Shown piece after piece: positions 33,518 to 51,616 of a stretch of 64,000 nt of DNA. The DNA comes from Lenzites betulinus. Lineage: Eukaryota > Basidiomycota > Agaricomycetes > Polyporales > Polyporaceae. A program made the position numbers and the translations under genes. The notes beneath the pieces are model-generated. The model was not told the DNA's origin, searched no databases, and saw nothing but the letters and a program-made list of their open reading frames with translations. Position 1 is the stretch's first letter. Every line of letters starts with the position of its first letter. Location of the stretch: assembly GCA_022264855.1 (NCBI GenBank), contig JABYQU010000003.1, forward strand, positions 1 to 64,000, read 5' to 3'.

Positions 33518-33522
33518 CCAAT
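33518..33522 (+). promoter_or_regulatory. CCAAT box of SRPK copy 1
   Basis: GAGCCAATCAGCG lies ~310 bp upstream of the ATG and is conserved at the same distance in all four copies (42173, 51612, 61053), within otherwise variable flanking DNA. A CT-rich tract follows before the ATG. It is a plausible binding site for the HAP/NF-Y complex. Confidence 0.5.
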
Positions 33523-33812
33523 CAGCGGAGGCTGAATCGACGGCCTCCTGCCTATTTGGGAGATGTGTAGCTCAGCGTCGGGCGCGCGTCTCTCGCCGCC
33601 TCCGACCCTCTGCTCTCTGCTCGCGCTCTGTCCGTCCCTCCGCCCGCCTGCGCCCCAGCGACCACCGCACCGGCCCCAACACACCCGACAGCCGCGAACA
33701 ACCCGCACACGGCGCCGCCAGCGCTCGCCCAAGCCGTAGACCGCACGCCGTAAGCGACCTTATCTCTGCGGGCTTATCTCTGGATCACGGACAGGAGCAG
33801 GTTTGGCGATAG

Positions 33813-35569
<1,757 letters not shown>

Positions 35570-35586
<17 letters not shown>

Positions 35587-35870
35587 TGCACGGGGACCTC
35601 TCCACAAGGTAGTAGTTTGCACATGGCCCTCTCCACAAGGTGGTAGGTTGCATGAGGCCTTCGTGTACAAGGCTCTACTGCATGGGGGCTGCATATCTCA
35701 TGGTGGGTGGTCTGTCCACAGGGCACTGTGCCCCGGGTCTCGATATCTAGTAGGTGCATGCGCTACAAGGCTCTTTATTGCACGGGGTCCTCGTCCATAA
35801 GGTAGTAGATCGAGGCGACAGTAGATTGCGCGGGGGCCTTTGTACGGTGCTCCAAGTGTCCGCCCATAGG
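35570..35870. repeat. degenerate ~40-bp repeats after SRPK exon 3, unit 1
   Basis: Words such as CACAAGGCTCTATAGTGCACGGGG, CTCTCCACAAGGTAGTAG and CTACAAGGCTCTTTATTGCACGGGG recur at irregular ~40-60 bp spacing. The SRPK frame ends inside the first of these, so the truncation point coincides with the start of this repeat. Confidence 0.6.
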
Positions 35871-38800
35871 TGTCGCTCGGTGGCGTATGGCTCTACCATG
35901 TAGATCACAGTCTATACGCAAAATATATTTCGTTTCCGTGGTATGCAGTACATGTCCGCCGCGCACGATCGCCGCTCTTCGAATTCCTCTCGATTTGCCT
36001 CTCCAGCCATGGGCGCCTATCTCGCCTCTTCTCACTCGTCTCCGACTCCGGCCCTGCTCCTCCTCCGCGCTCGTCCCTCGGGCCAACGCGCACGCTATCG
36101 GAGCGCACAACTGGCGTTTTCACGCTCTCTGCTCCCGAGGAAAGTTCCGTGCCACGTCCCACCTCGCAAGGCTACTCACCGCCGACTCTACACACTGGCA
36201 GCCGCTCTCGAGCAACTCCTCGCGCATTGTGTGCGTTCTGATGCCGCGCGGCCGCCGTTCACGAATTTGCATGAATCGACGTACCGGATTCCCGTCTCGC
36301 AACGCCGACTGTTCCCTCCAAGCGCCGCCGCCGGTACCGCGCGTGCCGCCCAGCCTGCGTCCGAGAATGTGGACGAGTGCGTACTGGCCCACCGGGGCCA
36401 ACCTCACAAGTGCTGCCACCAGGTCAGTCGACGCTCCCGTACAGCGTGATGCTGCAGAGCACTGACCGTCTACTCCCCTCTGCGCAGACTCGGAATCCCG
36501 CGCAGGGCGCACGCACCCATTGTGCCTCGTCGAGCAGAGTGCCGCCGACCGCCCTGTCGGTCTCGGACGTTGCTGTCCCGCCGGCGTCGTCTTGTAGGCC
36601 GCAGACGTACCGTATCGCCGCCGTGCCGCACAGCGCGAGCGCGTCGACGCCAGCCTCTGTACAGGAGTGTCGTAGAGGGAGAGTAGAACGCGGGGCCTCG
36701 GTTGTGCCGGCCGGCGCTGTCTTGCATGGCGATCGCCGTCAGCGTGCAGCAGGCGTTCCGTATCGCGCGCGCGTCGACGCCAGCTTCGTACCAGAGCGAC
36801 GCAGACGGAGAGAGGAGCGGGGGGATTTTCCGAGTCGGAACACCTCGCGCACGATCGCGTGCCGGTGTTCTTATAGCGAGTGAGCGGCCGTCGCCCTGAT
36901 GCAGGGTCTGCACAGCAGCGGGACCAGGAAGCGGCCTGCTTCCTCTCCGCTTCGCCCAGATCTCAGGTCTCAGGGCCGATGGCGTTCTCGCTCCGTGCGC
37001 GCGGTCCCATCCTGTAGCGCGCCGCGACCCTGTCTCTGTACCGGACACATCCTAAAGCGTACCGGGGCGCGCCGGAGAATATCAGATTCAAATAAACACG
37101 AAATAGACGTCACTCGGGCTGTGCGTACGTGCTGATTGGAGCAACTACTCCGTCCGAAGCACCCAGCGCTCATAAGGCTACGGCCGACTGCTCCAGCTCT
37201 TGCGTTGCCACATTCCTGTCGCCGCCGCCGCTGGCTCGTCGGCTCGCCCTCACACTCGGAGATTGGATCGCTCGTATCCTCCGCGCGGCGCGGCGCGTCG
37301 TCTGCCCTTGATCTCGGACGGCTGCGCGTCGAGGTCTTGCAAAGGGCAGCAGGATGATGCCCTTGCTCTTCGTGCTCCTAGGACATGGTGGCCGCCGCGG
37401 TCCGCTGCGCACGCTCGCGTTCAGCGAGCTTGACGGGGACGAACTGCAGCCGCCTGCGCCGTGCATAGATATCCTTGGGGAAGCCCCGAACAGACCATGC
37501 CATTGTCGCTTCGGGGTCGTTTGTGAGTGTCCCTGCAGCACTGGACATCAGCGCCCGAGCTCGAAACACGACGGCCGGCCAGAACCACTTACGTATAGCC
37601 TGAGCTTCGCGTGGACTGGCGCAGAACGCAGTGCATATCCGCTTGCGCCCACCGTTTTCGGGATCGTGTGCTCCTGTCCCTATCCTCCTGGGCCGTCAGC
37701 CAGCATTCGTACAAGAACAGGACACAGAAATACATACGGAGGGAGTGCGGCACGCCGATGCAAGACAAGCATGGCTTCGGCGCTGAACGTGCAAGGTTGA
37801 CGAGGACGGGACGGGGTCTCGGGAGCGTCCCAGACATTGCGCCGATGCCGTGAAGCGCGTTCCGAATTCCACAGCGCTTTCGCAACAAATACACTCCGCG
37901 GAATGCACGCCGGCGGAGCCGCGGCGGCGTCTTGCACGCGAGCCTGTCGTGGCACTTGCGGGCCGCGGCAGGTGCCAGGTCGCGTAGTGAAACTCGTCGT
38001 CTGCTGTCGAGCGTGGCGAAGGGCGCGCGCGACGGCCGCCTCGAGAGCGAAGTATCTGTGGATGGCCTTGGTCATAGGGTGAGCGCATTCGTCAGAACGA
38101 GACATCTACTGCATGAGGTTTCGAGTACCGTGCACAACGGCGCGAGCAGTAACCTTTGTCGGGGACGTTAGCACTCTCGATGGACACCCCGCTTAGACAG
38201 GTTAAGGAATATGTCTCATTCACGCTATGAACTTTGACACACAGGATGGTGCCTTGTCAATGGGCGCCGCGGTATCCAGGGCGTCATAAGCGTACCTATC
38301 GTATGGAGACACAACTATTGCAGGCGCGAACCTGCTGGCAGGGCCGCGTATGGGCGCACGCTCAGAATGTCGCTTGTGGGCGTGACCTTCCCACCCAGCG
38401 CGACCGGCTCGGATCGCTTCGCGCACAGGACGCAAATGCGAGTCCGCGGAAACCGTTTGGCAGGCGCGGGGCAGCAAAGGGCTTTGTGCATGGCACACGA
38501 TGGTGCGGGGTGAGCATCAGTACATACGCTACGTCATGCAAGCCTGCATAACAAACGGCATTCGGTGGAGAAATGCTCCCCGGGTACAGCGCAAGATTCC
38601 GTCGGCGGCGACCGCGTTCTCTCGGTACCAGTGCCCAAAACGGGCTGAAACGTCGTGAGCAGGCGACGTATGTTCCAGCGCAGAGACGTACCAAGTCTGG
38701 GCGCCGCGGCGTGAAACGAATACGGCGCGCACTGCGCGAATCGGCGCCCGCGCCCATGAACCGACCCGGTGTGGACGAAATTGGACTCGTCTTCTATTGG

Positions 38801-41800
38801 CGCGAAACCAGGGGGAATACGCGGGCACGTGGGTAGGAGCTTCCATCGAAGCGACGAGGGCGTTCGACGTGCTCTCAAGTGGGGAGGCCTGAATCTGGTC
38901 GCCGGGAAGGCACACCGTCGTTCTGCCCAGATCGCGTCGAGAGTCAGCGTCCGTATACGAGACATACACGCGATCCCACGTACAAAGTGGCGTCGCATAC
39001 GGATACATTCCCCGAGCGCAGTACGCGAATTTCCGCCTGCGCCCACACAATATTCCGGAAAGTTGAATCTACCCGGATTTTTTGACGTGCTCGGAACGCG
39101 CTGGGATTGGGCGAGCAGGCAGCGAGCGTTCGGGCGGGAAGACGTGGCGTACCAAGAATGGGCGCCGCGCAGTGCGAAACATGCGCGTGCCGACGCACGA
39201 GTTCACCCGCGCCCATGAATCGCGCTGAAATTGGCGAAAATCGAGTTCGCTTGGATCGACGCGGAACCTCGTGGACGGGTGCGCCCTGGTGCACAGGAGC
39301 TGCCGTCGAGAATGTGGCGCCGTACGAGACGATGCCGAGTGGGAATGCCTGTATCTTGTCGTCGGTGGCCGATGTGCTGGGGAGGGCGCCGCGTGTTTCT
39401 GCGCAGATCGTGCTGGTAATGAGTGTCGGTATGCGGTACGTATGTACGAGCCTGCGTACCAAGTTGCGCGAGGTGGGGACGCGTGTGCGGGAAGTTGTGG
39501 CTGAATCTCTCCCCGTGGGCGCGAAGTTGCATGGTAGTGTCAATTTCGCACGCTGCTCGGAACGCGCTGAAACTTTGTGAGCAGGCGACGTATGCTCACG
39601 CGAGAGGAATTACCAAGTGCGAGCGAGGTGGCGCACGAACCAGGTGCAGGGTGCACGAATTGGCGGGCATGTCCATGAACTGGCCTGAGTTTCATGACGA
39701 AAGTTGTTTCCTCTTGGATCGCCGCGAGACTGGACGGCCGTGTTCGTTCTGGTGTGTAGTAGCTATGGCAAAAGCGGCGGGGCTATCCGAGGCGACGTCG
39801 AGCCTCGAAGCCGGTACTTTGTCGCGGGTGGATAGTCGACATACCACCCAATAAAGCGCAAGCTATTTCTGCGCAGATCGCGCTGGAAGTGAGTGGATCT
39901 ATGCAAAACATGCATGCGAACGTACGTACCAATTTGCGTTGAGTGTGGACGCATGCCCGCAAAGCGATTCACGAATTTCTGCCAGCTTGCACGAAATCGC
40001 ATGAGTTGACGGATTGCTCGATGTGCTCATAACGCGCTGAAACTTTGTGAGCAGACTGGTTTTGCTTGACACAATTGGGAACGTTGTGGGTGTACGCATA
40101 CGATCAACATCACGATGTCGTCCGAGGTAACTATCGCGCAGTGGTGACGCCGGGGTGCTGTCATGGGTGGCCGTTGCACATTCGAGCCTGCAGCCTGCAG
40201 CGCGGTGACCAGATACCGACGTCCAGCAATAGCTACCTGTCGAGGGAATGCTCGCAGCCTGATCTATGCGCTGCGGACTCACTAGCAACGCTGGAACGTA
40301 ATCTCGACGTGCAGAACGCAGAGTCTTTGTCCCGCAGTAGCTGCCTGTCGAGGAGACACTCACAGACTGATCTATTAACACATGACGCAGAATTGTATAA
40401 AGGCGGCTCACCGCAGAGTGTTGAACTTGCGAAAAGATAGCCATGTGCATCTGTGCTTACTGGATGTTTGCTCGACTCGTGCACACTCAGCGACAGCCCC
40501 CTCAGACAATGTCGAGCTGTTTAATTGCATACGTCCCCAGTGCGACACGCACTCACGCAGCTCGAGCACGATGACCACAACCGGCAGCGGGACACACAAC
40601 ACGCCGACGCCATCCAAACTTACGACCCGTCCCAACGCCGTCGTCATGCCCCACCTCGTCGGGCAGCCTGGACCTTCCCCGTGCAGGGCAGGCCACGGCG
40701 CGCCGCCGCCCGCACCGTCCAACGCCAGGCCGACACTCGGCAGCCAGGGACGGCTCTCCGCGCGTCCTCCGAGTCCCGGGTGTCACTCTCATTTGCATGC
40801 GCGTTGGCCCCGACGGCGCGCGCACAGCGTCCCGCTCTGTCTGTCGCGGCGCGGCGCGCATCGCGGGCGCACGGTCAGCAATATATTCGCGGCCGCGACC
40901 CGTCTCTGACGCGGGCTGGCCGATGTACTTACTGGGCGTGCAGCTCCGCATCGTAGGACGGCGGCGGCGGGCGCAGGGATGTGCCCCGGGGACGTGTATG
41001 CAGTGGGCACGGTGTCCGCACATCGCACACGGTACGCAGGGCGCATGTCGGGCGGGGACACGGAGGGCGCGCTGGCGGAATGTCCTCGAATGGGATACCC
41101 GATGCGCGGAGTCCCTGGGCGGTGCCCGAGCCGACGTGGGCGGAGGACGCGAATGTGTGTCGCCAGCGGAGCGGACGCGAGCGCGGGCGCACAGCGGGTC
41201 GCCCGTGGAGAGACTTTGTCGCAACGCGCGCGCGGCGTCCCTGCGAGGATGAAACGCGTCTGGCGCGGTCCGTGCGCACTCTGTGTAGCTTAAAGAGTGT
41301 GTGTACGCGTTGCGCGCATGGAGGACCCATCTTGCTTGTGTTTTCGTTCGTTCTGCTCGTCACGATGGCGCGCTGTCTCCGTGAGTAGTGCATGCTTTGG
41401 GCAGGTGTCGGTACTCACTGCGACGTGTCGTAGATCCGTGGAGGGAGAAGCCCACCGGAGGTATTCGCACGCGGCCGGGAAATGCGGCTGAACGGCGTGA
41501 GCCTGCGGTAGCTTGGAGCAAGCGGACCTGAGTCAAAGCCTGCCGACGAGCTCGCTGAGGGCAAGCTTGGCCTATTCCGTTAGAGCCCGCGAGGGGGCGC
41601 AGCGGTACGTAGTATTTCTCTGCGGAAACGACAGCATGTTAACGATGTGCACGTGCGCAGCACGAGAAGGACTTGCCCCGGTCGAAGACTGGCAGCGGCA
41701 TAGCGCCGTGCAGCACACTGTCGACTGGGAGTCGCCCGGGCGAGACCACGCCGCGTGCACCAAACCGTACTGCAGCATGGAGGCAGACTGCGTACGCGGG
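35871..41800. other. unit 1 spacer, non-coding
   Basis: About 6 kb of GC-rich DNA with many overlapping open frames on both strands but none I recognise. Comparison with the diverged third unit shows frameshifting indels in every long frame, so I see no conserved protein. It contains a two-copy 130-bp tandem repeat (36580-36840, word GCGTCGACGCCAGC at 36641 and 36771), a two-copy 108-bp repeat (40231 and 40339) and the ~465-bp repeat series listed separately. Confidence 0.6.
38630..40060. repeat. nested ~465-bp degenerate tandem repeats, unit 1
   Basis: The word GCTGAAAC(T/G)T-GTGAGCAGGCGACGTATG and its variants occur at 38644, 39110, 39566 and 40036 (intervals 466, 456 and 470). Other landmarks recur with them, including CGCGCCCATGAA, TTGGATCG, TTTCTGCGCAGATCGCGCTGG and CGTACGTACCAA. 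Confidence 0.7.
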
Positions 41801-42172
41801 CGTGCGGCACCGCATCCTGCCGAGATTGCTTGGGGGGTTGTCGGGTTGGGTGGCGAGTACGCGCAGAGAGCGAGAGGGGAGGGGCGGCGGGGGAAGCGGT
41901 GCTGGGGAGAGTGTATGCGGGGCGAGCAGCCGGCGGTAGGGAGTCGACGCCGCGGGGTCGTTCTTGGGTTATGCGTGATCGATCGCCGATAGCAGTGAAC
42001 TGGTCACACAGTCGTTGGCCGCGGGCAGGGCTCGACAGCGAGTGCAGCGAGCGGGGAGGGCGAGCGACGTCATCGTGGACGGTGCGAGCGTGCGGGGCAG
42101 CGTAGGGCAGTGAGCCATTTTCTGGCAAGCGAAATTAAAAGGAACGGCGTGAGGGACGGGGTGCGGGGCGAG

Positions 42173-42177
42173 CCAAT
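42173..42177 (+). promoter_or_regulatory. CCAAT box of SRPK copy 2
   Basis: Same context and distance from the ATG as in copy 1. Confidence 0.5.
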
Positions 42178-42467
42178 CAGCGCGGGCTGAATCGACGACC
42201 TCCTTCCTATTTGGGAGATGTGTAGCTCAGCGTCGGGCGCGCGTCTCTCGCCGCCTCCGACCCTCTGCTCTCTGCTCGCGCTCTGCCCGTCCCTCCGCCC
42301 GCCTGCGCCACAGCGACCACCGCACCGGCCCCACCACACCCGACAGCCGCGACCAGCCCGCACACGGCGCCGCCAGCGCCCGCCCAAGCCGTGGACCGCA
42401 CGCCGTAAGCGACCTTATCTCTGCGGGCTTATCTCTGGATCACGGACAGGAGCAGGTTTGGCGATAG

Positions 42468-45008
<2,541 letters not shown>

Positions 45009-45025
<17 letters not shown>

Positions 45026-45310
45026 TGCACGGGGACCTCTCCACAAGGTAGTAGTTTGCACATGGCCCTCTCCACAAGGTGGTAGGTTGCATGAGGCCTT
45101 CGTGTACAAGGCTCTACTGCATGGGGGCTGCATATCTCATGGTGGGTGGTCTGTCCACAGGGCACTGTGCCCCGGGTCTCGATATCTAGTAGGTGCATGC
45201 GCTACAAGGCTCTTTATTGCACGGGGTCCTCGTCCATAAGGTAGTAGATCGAGGCGACAGTAGATTGCGCGGGGGCCTTTGTACGGTGCTCCAAGTGTCC
45301 GCCCATAGGT
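45009..45310. repeat. degenerate ~40-bp repeats, unit 2
   Basis: Same sequence as in unit 1, offset 9439 bp. Confidence 0.6.
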
Positions 45311-48300
45311 GTCGCTCGGTGGCGTATGGCTCTACCATGTAGATCACAGTCTATACGCAAAATATATTTCGTTTCCGTGGTATGCAGTACATGTCCGCCG
45401 CGCACGATCGCCGCTCTTCGAATTCCTCTCGATTTGCCTCTCCAGCCATGGGCGCCTATCTCGCCTCTTCTCACTCGTCTCCGACTCCGGCCCTGCTCCT
45501 CCTCCGCGCTCGTCCCTCGGGCCAACGCGCACGCTATCGGAGCGCACAACTGGCGTTTTCACGCTCTCTGCTCCCGAGGAAAGTTCCGTGCCACGTCCCA
45601 CCTCGCAAGGCTACTCACCGCCGACTCTACACACTGGCAGCCGCTCTCGAGCAACTCCTCGCGCATTGTGTGCGTTCTGATGCCGCGCGGCCGCCGTTCA
45701 CGAATTTGCATGAATCGACGTACCGGATTCCCGTCTCGCAACGCCGACTGTTCCCTCCAAGCGCCGCCGCCGGTACCGCGCGTGCCGCCCAGCCTGCGTC
45801 CGAGAATGTGGACGAGTGCGTACTGGCCCACCGGGGCCAACCTCACAAGTGCTGCCACCAGGTCAGTCGACGCTCCCGTACAGCGTGATGCTGCAGAGCA
45901 CTGACCGTCTACTCCCCTCTGCGCAGACTCGGAATCCCGCGCAGGGCGCACGCACCCATTGTGCCTCGTCGAGCAGAGTGCCGCCGACCGCCCTGTCGGT
46001 CTCGGACGTTGCTGTCCCGCCGGCGTCGTCTTGTAGGCCGCAGACGTACCGTATCGCCGCCGTGCCGCACAGCGCGAGCGCGTCGACGCCAGCCTCTGTA
46101 CAGGAGTGTCGTAGAGGGAGAGTAGAACGCGGGGCCTCGGTTGTGCCGGCCGGCGCTGTCTTGCATGGCGATCGCCGTCAGCGTGCAGCAGGCGTTCCGT
46201 ATCGCGCGCGCGTCGACGCCAGCTTCGTACCAGAGCGACGCAGACGGAGAGAGGAGCGGGGGGATTTTCCGAGTCGGAACACCTCGCGCACGATCGCGTG
46301 CCGGTGTTCTTATAGCGAGTGAGCGGCCGTCGCCCTGATGCAGGGTCTGCACAGCAGCGGGACCAGGAAGCGGCCTGCTTCCTCTCCGCTTCGCCCAGAT
46401 CTCAGGTCTCAGGGCCGATGGCGTTCTCGCTCCGTGCGCGCGGTCCCATCCTGTAGCGCGCCGCGACCCTGTCTCTGTACCGGACACATCCTAAAGCGTA
46501 CCGGGGCGCGCCGGAGAATATCAGATTCAAATAAACACGAAATAGACGTCACTCGGGCTGTGCGTACGTGCTGATTGGAGCAACTACTCCGTCCGAAGCA
46601 CCCAGCGCTCATAAGGCTACGGCCGACTGCTCCAGCTCTTGCGTTGCCACATTCCTGTCGCCGCCGCCGCTGGCTCGTCGGCTCGCCCTCACACTCGGAG
46701 ATTGGATCGCTCGTATCCTCCGCGCGGCGCGGCGCGTCGTCTGCCCTTGATCTCGGACGGCTGCGCGTCGAGGTCTTGCAAAGGGCAGCAGGATGATGCC
46801 CTTGCTCTTCGTGCTCCTAGGACATGGTGGCCGCCGCGGTCCGCTGCGCACGCTCGCGTTCAGCGAGCTTGACGGGGACGAACTGCAGCCGCCTGCGCCG
46901 TGCATAGATATCCTTGGGGAAGCCCCGAACAGACCATGCCATTGTCGCTTCGGGGTCGTTTGTGAGTGTCCCTGCAGCACTGGACATCAGCGCCCGAGCT
47001 CGAAACACGACGGCCGGCCAGAACCACTTACGTATAGCCTGAGCTTCGCGTGGACTGGCGCAGAACGCAGTGCATATCCGCTTGCGCCCACCGTTTTCGG
47101 GATCGTGTGCTCCTGTCCCTATCCTCCTGGGCCGTCAGCCAGCATTCGTACAAGAACAGGACACAGAAATACATACGGAGGGAGTGCGGCACGCCGATGC
47201 AAGACAAGCATGGCTTCGGCGCTGAACGTGCAAGGTTGACGAGGACGGGACGGGGTCTCGGGAGCGTCCCAGACATTGCGCCGATGCCGTGAAGCGCGTT
47301 CCGAATTCCACAGCGCTTTCGCAACAAATACACTCCGCGGAATGCACGCCGGCGGAGCCGCGGCGGCGTCTTGCACGCGAGCCTGTCGTGGCACTTGCGG
47401 GCCGCGGCAGGTGCCAGGTCGCGTAGTGAAACTCGTCGTCTGCTGTCGAGCGTGGCGAAGGGCGCGCGCGACGGCCGCCTCGAGAGCGAAGTATCTGTGG
47501 ATGGCCTTGGTCATAGGGTGAGCGCATTCGTCAGAACGAGACATCTACTGCATGAGGTTTCGAGTACCGTGCACAACGGCGCGAGCAGTAACCTTTGTCG
47601 GGGACGTTAGCACTCTCGATGGACACCCCGCTTAGACAGGTTAAGGAATATGTCTCATTCACGCTATGAACTTTGACACACAGGATGGTGCCTTGTCAAT
47701 GGGCGCCGCGGTATCCAGGGCGTCATAAGCGTACCTATCGTATGGAGACACAACTATTGCAGGCGCGAACCTGCTGGCAGGGCCGCGTATGGGCGCACGC
47801 TCAGAATGTCGCTTGTGGGCGTGACCTTCCCACCCAGCGCGACCGGCTCGGATCGCTTCGCGCACAGGACGCAAATGCGAGTCCGCGGAAACCGTTTGGC
47901 AGGCGCGGGGCAGCAAAGGGCTTTGTGCATGGCACACGATGGTGCGGGGTGAGCATCAGTACATACGCTACGTCATGCAAGCCTGCATAACAAACGGCAT
48001 TCGGTGGAGAAATGCTCCCCGGGTACAGCGCAAGATTCCGTCGGCGGCGACCGCGTTCTCTCGGTACCAGTGCCCAAAACGGGCTGAAACGTCGTGAGCA
48101 GGCGACGTATGTTCCAGCGCAGAGACGTACCAAGTCTGGGCGCCGCGGCGTGAAACGAATACGGCGCGCACTGCGCGAATCGGCGCCCGCGCCCATGAAC
48201 CGACCCGGTGTGGACGAAATTGGACTCGTCTTCTATTGGCGCGAAACCAGGGGGAATACGCGGGCACGTGGGTAGGAGCTTCCATCGAAGCGACGAGGGC

Positions 48301-51240
48301 GTTCGACGTGCTCTCAAGTGGGGAGGCCTGAATCTGGTCGCCGGGAAGGCACACCGTCGTTCTGCCCAGATCGCGTCGAGAGTCAGCGTCCGTATACGAG
48401 ACATACACGCGATCCCACGTACAAAGTGGCGTCGCATACGGATACATTCCCCGAGCGCAGTACGCGAATTTCCGCCTGCGCCCACACAATATTCCGGAAA
48501 GTTGAATCTACCCGGATTTTTTGACGTGCTCGGAACGCGCTGGGATTGGGCGAGCAGGCAGCGAGCGTTCGGGCGGGAAGACGTGGCGTACCAAGAATGG
48601 GCGCCGCGCAGTGCGAAACATGCGCGTGCCGACGCACGAGTTCACCCGCGCCCATGAATCGCGCTGAAATTGGCGAAAATCGAGTTCGCTTGGATCGACG
48701 CGGAACCTCGTGGACGGGTGCGCCCTGGTGCACAGGAGCTGCCGTCGAGAATGTGGCGCCGTACGAGACGATGCCGAGTGGGAATGCCTGTATCTTGTCG
48801 TCGGTGGCCGATGTGCTGGGGAGGGCGCCGCGTGTTTCTGCGCAGATCGTGCTGGTAATGAGTGTCGGTATGCGGTACGTATGTACGAGCCTGCGTACCA
48901 AGTTGCGCGAGGTGGGGACGCGTGTGCGGGAAGTTGTGGCTGAATCTCTCCCCGTGGGCGCGAAGTTGCATGGTAGTGTCAATTTCGCACGCTGCTCGGA
49001 ACGCGCTGAAACTTTGTGAGCAGGCGACGTATGCTCACGCGAGAGGAATTACCAAGTGCGAGCGAGGTGGCGCACGAACCAGGTGCAGGGTGCACGAATT
49101 GGCGGGCATGTCCATGAACTGGCCTGAGTTTCATGACGAAAGTTGTTTCCTCTTGGATCGCCGCGAGACTGGACGGCCGTGTTCGTTCTGGTGTGTAGTA
49201 GCTATGGCAAAAGCGGCGGGGCTATCCGAGGCGACGTCGAGCCTCGAAGCCGGTACTTTGTCGCGGGTGGATAGTCGACATACCACCCAATAAAGCGCAA
49301 GCTATTTCTGCGCAGATCGCGCTGGAAGTGAGTGGATCTATGCAAAACATGCATGCGAACGTACGTACCAATTTGCGTTGAGTGTGGACGCATGCCCGCA
49401 AAGCGATTCACGAATTTCTGCCAGCTTGCACGAAATCGCATGAGTTGACGGATTGCTCGATGTGCTCATAACGCGCTGAAACTTTGTGAGCAGACTGGTT
49501 TTGCTTGACACAATTGGGAACGTTGTGGGTGTACGCATACGATCAACATCACGATGTCGTCCGAGGTAACTATCGCGCAGTGGTGACGCCGGGGTGCTGT
49601 CATGGGTGGCCGTTGCACATTCGAGCCTGCAGCCTGCAGCGCGGTGACCAGATACCGACGTCCAGCAATAGCTACCTGTCGAGGGAATGCTCGCAGCCTG
49701 ATCTATGCGCTGCGGACTCACTAGCAACGCTGGAACGTAATCTCGACGTGCAGAACGCAGAGTCTTTGTCCCGCAGTAGCTGCCTGTCGAGGAGACACTC
49801 ACAGACTGATCTATTAACACATGACGCAGAATTGTATAAAGGCGGCTCACCGCAGAGTGTTGAACTTGCGAAAAGATAGCCATGTGCATCTGTGCTTACT
49901 GGATGTTTGCTCGACTCGTGCACACTCAGCGACAGCCCCCTCAGACAATGTCGAGCTGTTTAATTGCATACGTCCCCAGTGCGACACGCACTCACGCAGC
50001 TCGAGCACGATGACCACAACCGGCAGCGGGACACACAACACGCCGACGCCATCCAAACTTACGACCCGTCCCAACGCCGTCGTCATGCCCCACCTCGTCG
50101 GGCAGCCTGGACCTTCCCCGTGCAGGGCAGGCCACGGCGCGCCGCCGCCCGCACCGTCCAACGCCAGGCCGACACTCGGCAGCCAGGGACGGCTCTCCGC
50201 GCGTCCTCCGAGTCCCGGGTGTCACTCTCATTTGCATGCGCGTTGGCCCCGACGGCGCGCGCACAGCGTCCCGCTCTGTCTGTCGCGGCGCGGCGCGCAT
50301 CGCGGGCGCACGGTCAGCAATATATTCGCGGCCGCGACCCGTCTCTGACGCGGGCTGGCCGATGTACTTACTGGGCGTGCAGCTCCGCATCGTAGGACGG
50401 CGGCGGCGGGCGCAGGGATGTGCCCCGGGGACGTGTATGCAGTGGGCACGGTGTCCGCACATCGCACACGGTACGCAGGGCGCATGTCGGGCGGGGACAC
50501 GGAGGGCGCGCTGGCGGAATGTCCTCGAATGGGATACCCGATGCGCGGAGTCCCTGGGCGGTGCCCGAGCCGACGTGGGCGGAGGACGCGAATGTGTGTC
50601 GCCAGCGGAGCGGACGCGAGCGCGGGCGCACAGCGGGTCGCCCGTGGAGAGACTTTGTCGCAACGCGCGCGCGGCGTCCCTGCGAGGATGAAACGCGTCT
50701 GGCGCGGTCCGTGCGCACTCTGTGTAGCTTAAAGAGTGTGTGTACGCGTTGCGCGCATGGAGGACCCATCTTGCTTGTGTTTTCGTTCGTTCTGCTCGTC
50801 ACGATGGCGCGCTGTCTCCGTGAGTAGTGCATGCTTTGGGCAGGTGTCGGTACTCACTGCGACGTGTCGTAGATCCGTGGAGGGAGAAGCCCACCGGAGG
50901 TATTCGCACGCGGCCGGGAAATGCGGCTGAACGGCGTGAGCCTGCGGTAGCTTGGAGCAAGCGGACCTGAGTCAAAGCCTGCCGACGAGCTCGCTGAGGG
51001 CAAGCTTGGCCTATTCCGTTAGAGCCCGCGAGGGGGCGCAGCGGTACGTAGTATTTCTCTGCGGAAACGACAGCATGTTAACGATGTGCACGTGCGCAGC
51101 ACGAGAAGGACTTGCCCCGGTCGAAGACTGGCAGCGGCATAGCGCCGTGCAGCACACTGTCGACTGGGAGTCGCCCGGGCGAGACCACGCCGCGTGCACC
51201 AAACCGTACTGCAGCATGGAGGCAGACTGCGTACGCGGGC
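45311..51240. other. unit 2 spacer, non-coding
   Basis: Base-for-base copy of the unit 1 spacer at an offset of 9439; I found no difference. It includes the 130-bp and 108-bp short duplications. Confidence 0.6.
48069..49499. repeat. nested ~465-bp degenerate tandem repeats, unit 2
   Basis: Identical to the unit 1 series at offset 9439. Confidence 0.7.
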
Positions 51241-51611
51241 GTGCGGCACCGCATCCTGCCGAGATTGCTTGGGGGGTTGTCGGGTTGGGTGGCGAGTACG
51301 CGCAGAGAGCGAGAGGGGAGGGGCGGCGGGGGAAGCGGTGCTGGGGAGAGTGTATGCGGGGCGAGCAGCCGGCGGTAGGGAGTCGACGCCGCGGGGTCGT
51401 TCTTGGGTTATGCGTGATCGATCGCCGATAGCAGTGAACTGGTCACACAGTCGTTGGCCGCGGGCAGGGCTCGACAGCGAGTGCAGCGAGCGGGGAGGGC
51501 GAGCGACGTCATCGTGGACGGTGCGAGCGTGCGGGGCAGCGTAGGGCAGTGAGCCATTTTCTGGCAAGCGAAATTAAAAGGAACGGCGTGAGGGACGGGG
51601 TGCGGGGCGAG

Positions 51612-51616
51612 CCAAT
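51612..51616 (+). promoter_or_regulatory. CCAAT box of SRPK copy 3
   Basis: Same context and distance from the ATG as in copy 1. Confidence 0.5.

Noticed and set aside
35587..42170. Dozens of 100-220-codon open frames in the macrosatellite spacer (and their copies in units 2 and 3)
   Set aside because: They overlap in several frames on both strands of GC-rich DNA, resemble no family and are broken by indels in the diverged third unit.
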